Shown here one piece after another: positions 32,496 to 34,877 of a stretch of DNA of 34,877 nt (its first letter is position 1; the number at the start of each line of letters is the position of its first letter). The stretch covers positions 1 through 34,877 of the IMG/VR virus record IMGVR_UViG_3300035212_001456; one strand, written 5' to 3'. The notes below the pieces were generated by a model, which saw only the letters and a program-made list of their open reading frames with translations, searched no databases and had not been told where the DNA came from. A program made the position numbers and the translations under genes. This DNA is from a virus.

Positions 32496-32939
32496 TTACG
32501 CTCGGGTCACCGACACCAACGCGGGTGTCGTAAGGGTCTGGAAGTCCATCTTCAACACCTCGCTCAGCCGGTCGATCTGGCAGAGGGTGAAGTCGTGGGC
32601 ACCGACCTCCATGTTTCGCACCACCACCCGGCTGGCGTTGATCAGCATGCCGAACTGGGTGGGGGTGTGGTCGTGTTCCGCCCGGTACCGGGCGATCTGG
32701 ATGCCGATCCATGTGTGGCGCTTCGAAAGCGTCTTCTTGTCCACCATCAAGCGGGGATCGGCAGGCTTGGCAGTGCGGGGGCGTGGGCCGTTGAGGAGGG
32801 TGTCGGTTCGGATCAACTTGCTGATCGTCGAGTTGTCCCTGCCGGAGCGGGAGGCGATGGCCGCCACACTCTCCCCCTTATAGTACGCCTCCACCAGCTC
32901 CGCGTTGAGGGCGCGGATGTCGTCACGGCTTCCGGTCAT
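32496..32939 (-). CDS. Regulator with two helix-turn-helix domains
   Basis: 147 residues from the ATG at 32939, AGGA nine bases upstream; the longer in-frame version would run over the neighbouring GP88-like gene and is rejected. Residues 10-45 (GESVAAIASRSGRDNSTISKL) form a resolvase/homeodomain-like HTH. Residues 75-135 resemble a XRE-type HTH (QIARYRAEHDHTPTQFGMLINASRVVVRNMEVG). Two DNA-binding parts in one small protein point to a transcription regulator. It is the first gene after a promoter with a palindrome and probably controls it. It precedes the accessory genes and helicase. Confidence 0.82.
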   Translation of the reverse strand: MTGSRDDIRALNAELVEAYYKGESVAAIASRSGRDNSTISKLIRTDTLLNGPRPRTAKPADPRLMVDKKTLSKRHTWIGIQIARYRAEHDHTPTQFGMLINASRVVVRNMEVGAHDFTLCQIDRLSEVLKMDFQTLTTPALVSVTRA

Positions 32940-32964
32940 TGAGGGGTCCTGAGTTGTCCAGTGG

Positions 32965-32993
32965 AAGATGACGCACCGGTTAGGGTGCGTCAA
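32965..32993 (-). promoter_or_regulatory. Promoter with embedded perfect palindrome upstream of the regulator
   Basis: On the minus strand TTGACG (32993-32988), 17-base spacer, CATCTT (32970-32965), placed 26 bases before the regulator ATG. The arms TGACGCACC (32969-32977) and GGTGCGTCA (32984-32992) form a perfect 9-base inverted repeat with a six-base centre, overlapping the -35 and most of the spacer. This geometry suits an operator for the adjacent HTH protein. There is no T run, so it is not a terminator. Confidence 0.6.
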
Positions 32994-33003
32994 TAGCCCG
33001 GGC

Positions 33004-33657
33004 CTAGTGATAGTGGTAGTTGATGTCGCGCGTCGACCAGCAAGCGTCGCAGGAGAGACACTTGTTGCCCTGCTGGCTGGCCGGGCAGTCGTGCCGGGCA
33101 CCCGGGGCGCTGACCGTGGAGACCGGCAGGTCGAACGGACGCTGCTTGGGAGCGACGCCGATCTTGGGGCTCGAGGTGCGGACAACGAGGTTGGGCGGGA
33201 AGGACCCGCCGCCGGCCAGATAGGCGCGGACGACCGGCAGCTCGCGCGTCGGCAGCCAGTGCGAGATCTCGGGGGTGGCCCGGGCGATCTGCACGATTTT
33301 GTCCAACATCTCAACGTCCTGCAGGTCCCCGGCGTCGAACCAGCGGAAGCGGTTCTCCGGGACGCCGGGTCTCCGCTCGCGGCGCTGATGCTTGAGCAGG
33401 TGCTTCAGCACGATCACGAAAGCACCCACGAACCCCGGGTCACGCGCCGCGGCGAGGCGTCGCTCTTGGGCCGCGATGACGTTGTCGAAGCGGTAGTTGC
33501 CTTTGAGGGCGTAGCAGCCGGAGCAGACGGTGCCATCGACCTCGGCCAGTTTGGACCCGGTGATGCACTCGGTGGCCGATATGGACCATGACCACCACGG
33601 CATTTTGCTGGGCTTGCCAAGGCCGCCTACGGCTTGGAGGGCGTCGAGGTATTGCAC
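33004..33657 (-). CDS. GP88-like cysteine-rich protein
   Basis: 217 residues from GTG with a perfect AAGGAG eight bases upstream. Resembles the phage gene-product-88 family (PF17338), of unknown function. Cysteines at 31, 45 and 48 (VCSGCYALKGNY) and a C-terminal cluster Cys191, Cys200, Cys203, Cys206 (CPASQQGNKCLSCDACW) suggest a metal or iron-sulfur cluster. A conserved FRWFDAGDLQD segment lies in the middle. It overlaps the preceding gene by 31 bases. It ends just before the operator region of the HTH regulator. Confidence 0.8.
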   Translation of the reverse strand: MQYLDALQAVGGLGKPSKMPWWSWSISATECITGSKLAEVDGTVCSGCYALKGNYRFDNVIAAQERRLAAARDPGFVGAFVIVLKHLLKHQRRERRPGVPENRFRWFDAGDLQDVEMLDKIVQIARATPEISHWLPTRELPVVRAYLAGGGSFPPNLVVRTSSPKIGVAPKQRPFDLPVSTVSAPGARHDCPASQQGNKCLSCDACWSTRDINYHYH

Positions 33658-33881
33658 GATTTCATCTCCTTCACTGCGCGCCGGATGAACTGGCGAACCC
33701 AGTCCTCCTGATGCACTTCACGTTTTTTGCTGGGACTGTTCGACAGGGTCGTCTGCCGGCGGGCCTCACCAAGCGTCACCTCCATGAGGACGTGCTTAGA
33801 GCCCGGGCGGAACGAGATGGAGGCCCCCAACTTGGAGGCCTCCGCCATCGCCGCCGCGACGACCTTACGCGCTACCAGCAT
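33627..33881 (-). CDS. Small hypothetical protein, HicA-like fold possible
   Basis: 84 residues from ATG. The pattern (SKLGASISFRPGSKHVLMEVTLG...LSNSPS...RQFIRRAVKEM) is like small phage proteins with a dsRBD/HicA-type alpha-beta fold: helix, beta hairpin with a GKH-like turn, then a basic helix. It overlaps both neighbours (17 and 31 bases). A HicA toxin role is not supported because no HicB partner is adjacent. The start could instead be the internal ATG at 33848. Confidence 0.65.
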   Translation of the reverse strand: MLVARKVVAAAMAEASKLGASISFRPGSKHVLMEVTLGEARRQTTLSNSPSKKREVHQEDWVRQFIRRAVKEMKSCNTSTPSKP

Positions 33882-34728
33882 CGGCCGGCTCGGCCGGGTA
33901 GGCGCTGTTGTCGGTCACCGTCCCGTTGATGCGGTACAGAGTGGTGTCGTCCGTGGCGAGCAGCTGGCCCTTGTACTTGCCATTGTACTCGTGGGCGGCC
34001 CGGAAGGGCATCAGGACGACGCGGCTCGACAGGCGCACCGTGCCCTCATCATCGGTCCAGCGCAGCCGGTTGTGGTCGGGGCCGTGGGCGATGATCTCGA
34101 CGTCGCCCAGATCTTCAGCGAAGTCCTCGCCCTCCAGCACCCGGCGCTCGGCCGCCGTGTCACGGTTGATCGCCAGATCGGCGTCGAACTTGTTGGGGAA
34201 CCGCTCCAGCAGCTTGTCGATGTTCTGGCGGTCGTTCTCATCCACGGACTGGCCGACGGCGTTCAGGCCGATGGCGCGGTACCAAGCGACGTCGCCCAGC
34301 TCCTCTTGGAAGTTGACGATGTCGAACGCCTCTCCGTTGAACAGGGTCTTCACGGCGGCTTCGAGCAGCTCACCGCCCTCGGTCGCGATGCCGAGGATCG
34401 AGTGCAGGATGTGACCGTCCAGCTCGCCGGCGAAGACGGTGCCAGTGGTGGCGTCGGCGATGGGCTTCAGGGCGGCCGGCAGCGGCTTGCCGTAGGCGTA
34501 GGCCTTCTTGATGACGTCGAGGGCGGCCAGCGCGTTGATGGCGTTCATCATCGAGGACATCAGCAGCCCCGGGGGGACGGCGGTGGCGTGGTAGCCGTCG
34601 GGGCAGGTGCGCTGAGCGAGGGCGGCGTAGTTGAAGTCGGTCATGGTTCTCTCATGAAGGTGGGCGAAAACGCGTAGTTCGAGATCGGCGAAGTCGAGGC
34701 CGATCAGCTCGTAGTCCCGGGTGGTCAC
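33865..34728 (-). CDS. MazG-like nucleotide pyrophosphohydrolase with unusual N-terminus
   Basis: 287 residues from GTG 34728, which has a perfect GGAGG seven bases upstream and overlaps the preceding stop (GTGA). Residues 110-175 carry the MazG-type metal ligands Glu117, Glu120 (TEGGELLEA) and Glu143, Asp146 (EELGDVAWY), fitting hydrolysis of nucleoside triphosphates to monophosphate and pyrophosphate. Residues 7-24 (ELIGLDFADLELRVFAHL) look like motif A of family A DNA polymerases, see findings. An internal ATG at 34644 (residue 29) also has an AGAG-like site and would give a shorter product starting MTDFNYAALA. The C-terminal 100 residues are unassigned. Confidence 0.8.
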   Translation of the reverse strand: MTTRDYELIGLDFADLELRVFAHLHERTMTDFNYAALAQRTCPDGYHATAVPPGLLMSSMMNAINALAALDVIKKAYAYGKPLPAALKPIADATTGTVFAGELDGHILHSILGIATEGGELLEAAVKTLFNGEAFDIVNFQEELGDVAWYRAIGLNAVGQSVDENDRQNIDKLLERFPNKFDADLAINRDTAAERRVLEGEDFAEDLGDVEIIAHGPDHNRLRWTDDEGTVRLSSRVVLMPFRAAHEYNGKYKGQLLATDDTTLYRINGTVTDNSAYPAEPADAGSA

Positions 34729-34877
34729 GCGACGACCTCCGGCTCGGTCTCGGTGATGAGGATCATCTTCGCGCCGCAGGGGAGCAGGGCCTCGTCGGGC
34801 GAGTAGATCATCTCGCTAGGCCCAAGGCGGACCCTCATCCCGTACTTCGGCTTGCCCCTCTTGCCCTTCTGGATGCG
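34725..34877 (-). CDS. Hypothetical protein, C-terminal 50 residues only
   Basis: Open frame on the minus strand running in from the window edge and ending in TGA at 34725-34727, which overlaps the next GTG (GTGA). The visible part is basic at first (RIQKGKRGKPKYG) then acidic at the end (ITETEPEVVA). Too little is present to name it. Confidence 0.65.
   Translation of the reverse strand, partial: RIQKGKRGKPKYGMRVRLGPSEMIYSPDEALLPCGAKMILITETEPEVVA

Noticed and set aside
32969-32992. Palindrome as a transcription terminator
   Set aside because: No T run on either side, and it fits between promoter boxes, so an operator is more likely.
32940-33314. N-terminal extension of the two-HTH regulator
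   Set aside because: It would overlap the GP88-like gene and the promoter/operator, and the ATG at 32939 has a ribosome site.
33627-33881. HicA toxin
   Set aside because: The fold pattern is suggestive but there is no adjacent HicB-type antitoxin, so a toxin-antitoxin call is not supported.
1-34877. tRNA genes, CRISPR arrays, insertion sequences, integrase or attachment site
   Set aside because: I looked for cloverleaf patterns, spaced short repeats and transposase motifs and saw none; a computed search would be firmer.

Overview
The window is part of a large tailed double-stranded DNA bacteriophage genome. It has no rRNA, tRNA, integrase, insertion sequence or CRISPR array that I can see. 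It is GC-rich, tightly packed, and most neighbouring genes overlap by 1 to 35 bases (GTGA, ATGA and TGATG junctions). The set of a giant J-like tail tip protein, a spanin-type lysis cassette and a phage-encoded replication and nucleotide pathway fits a long-tailed phage of a Gram-negative host. High GC and the cysteine-peptidase/lysozyme fusion suggest an alphaproteobacterial host (Caulobacter- or Brevundimonas-type), but that is inference.

Layout. Bases 1-12435 run rightward and are late genes: the 3' part of a more than 3,000-residue tail tip/fibre protein, one small hypothetical gene, a terminator, then a lysis cassette (two small genes, a coiled-coil membrane protein, a small lipoprotein, a three-part endolysin and overlapping inner and outer spanins). 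Two terminators at 12403-12483, one for each strand, mark the convergent boundary. From 34877 down to 12513 every gene runs leftward and is DNA metabolism or small accessory genes: MazG-like hydrolase, GP88-like protein, a two-HTH regulator with its own promoter/operator, several small proteins, a SNF2-type helicase, a separately flanked 250-residue protein, a flap exonuclease, a family A DNA polymerase, a RecU-like nuclease, a DEDDh exonuclease, two PUA/ASCH-like proteins, an SbcD/SbcC pair, an ATP-dependent DNA ligase, ThyX, a T4 gp1-type dNMP kinase and class I ribonucleotide reductase.

How the genes work together. NrdA/NrdB make deoxynucleotides, ThyX makes dTMP, the dNMP kinase raises monophosphates toward triphosphates, and the MazG-like enzyme probably trims unwanted nucleotides. 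PolA-type polymerase, flap exonuclease and ligase form a replication and primer-removal set; SbcCD-like proteins, the RecU-like nuclease and the helicase serve recombination and DNA processing. Three genes of 49-59 codons (9704-9883, 10254-10409, 30577-30726) were found by reading gaps and overlaps directly.

The points I find most interesting are: a peptide that looks like DNA polymerase motif A at the start of the MazG-like protein; the promoter with a perfect palindrome between its -35 and -10 upstream of the two-HTH regulator; two strong hairpins without U-tracts inside the leftward operon; the internal domain duplications of the tail protein; and the triple-domain endolysin.
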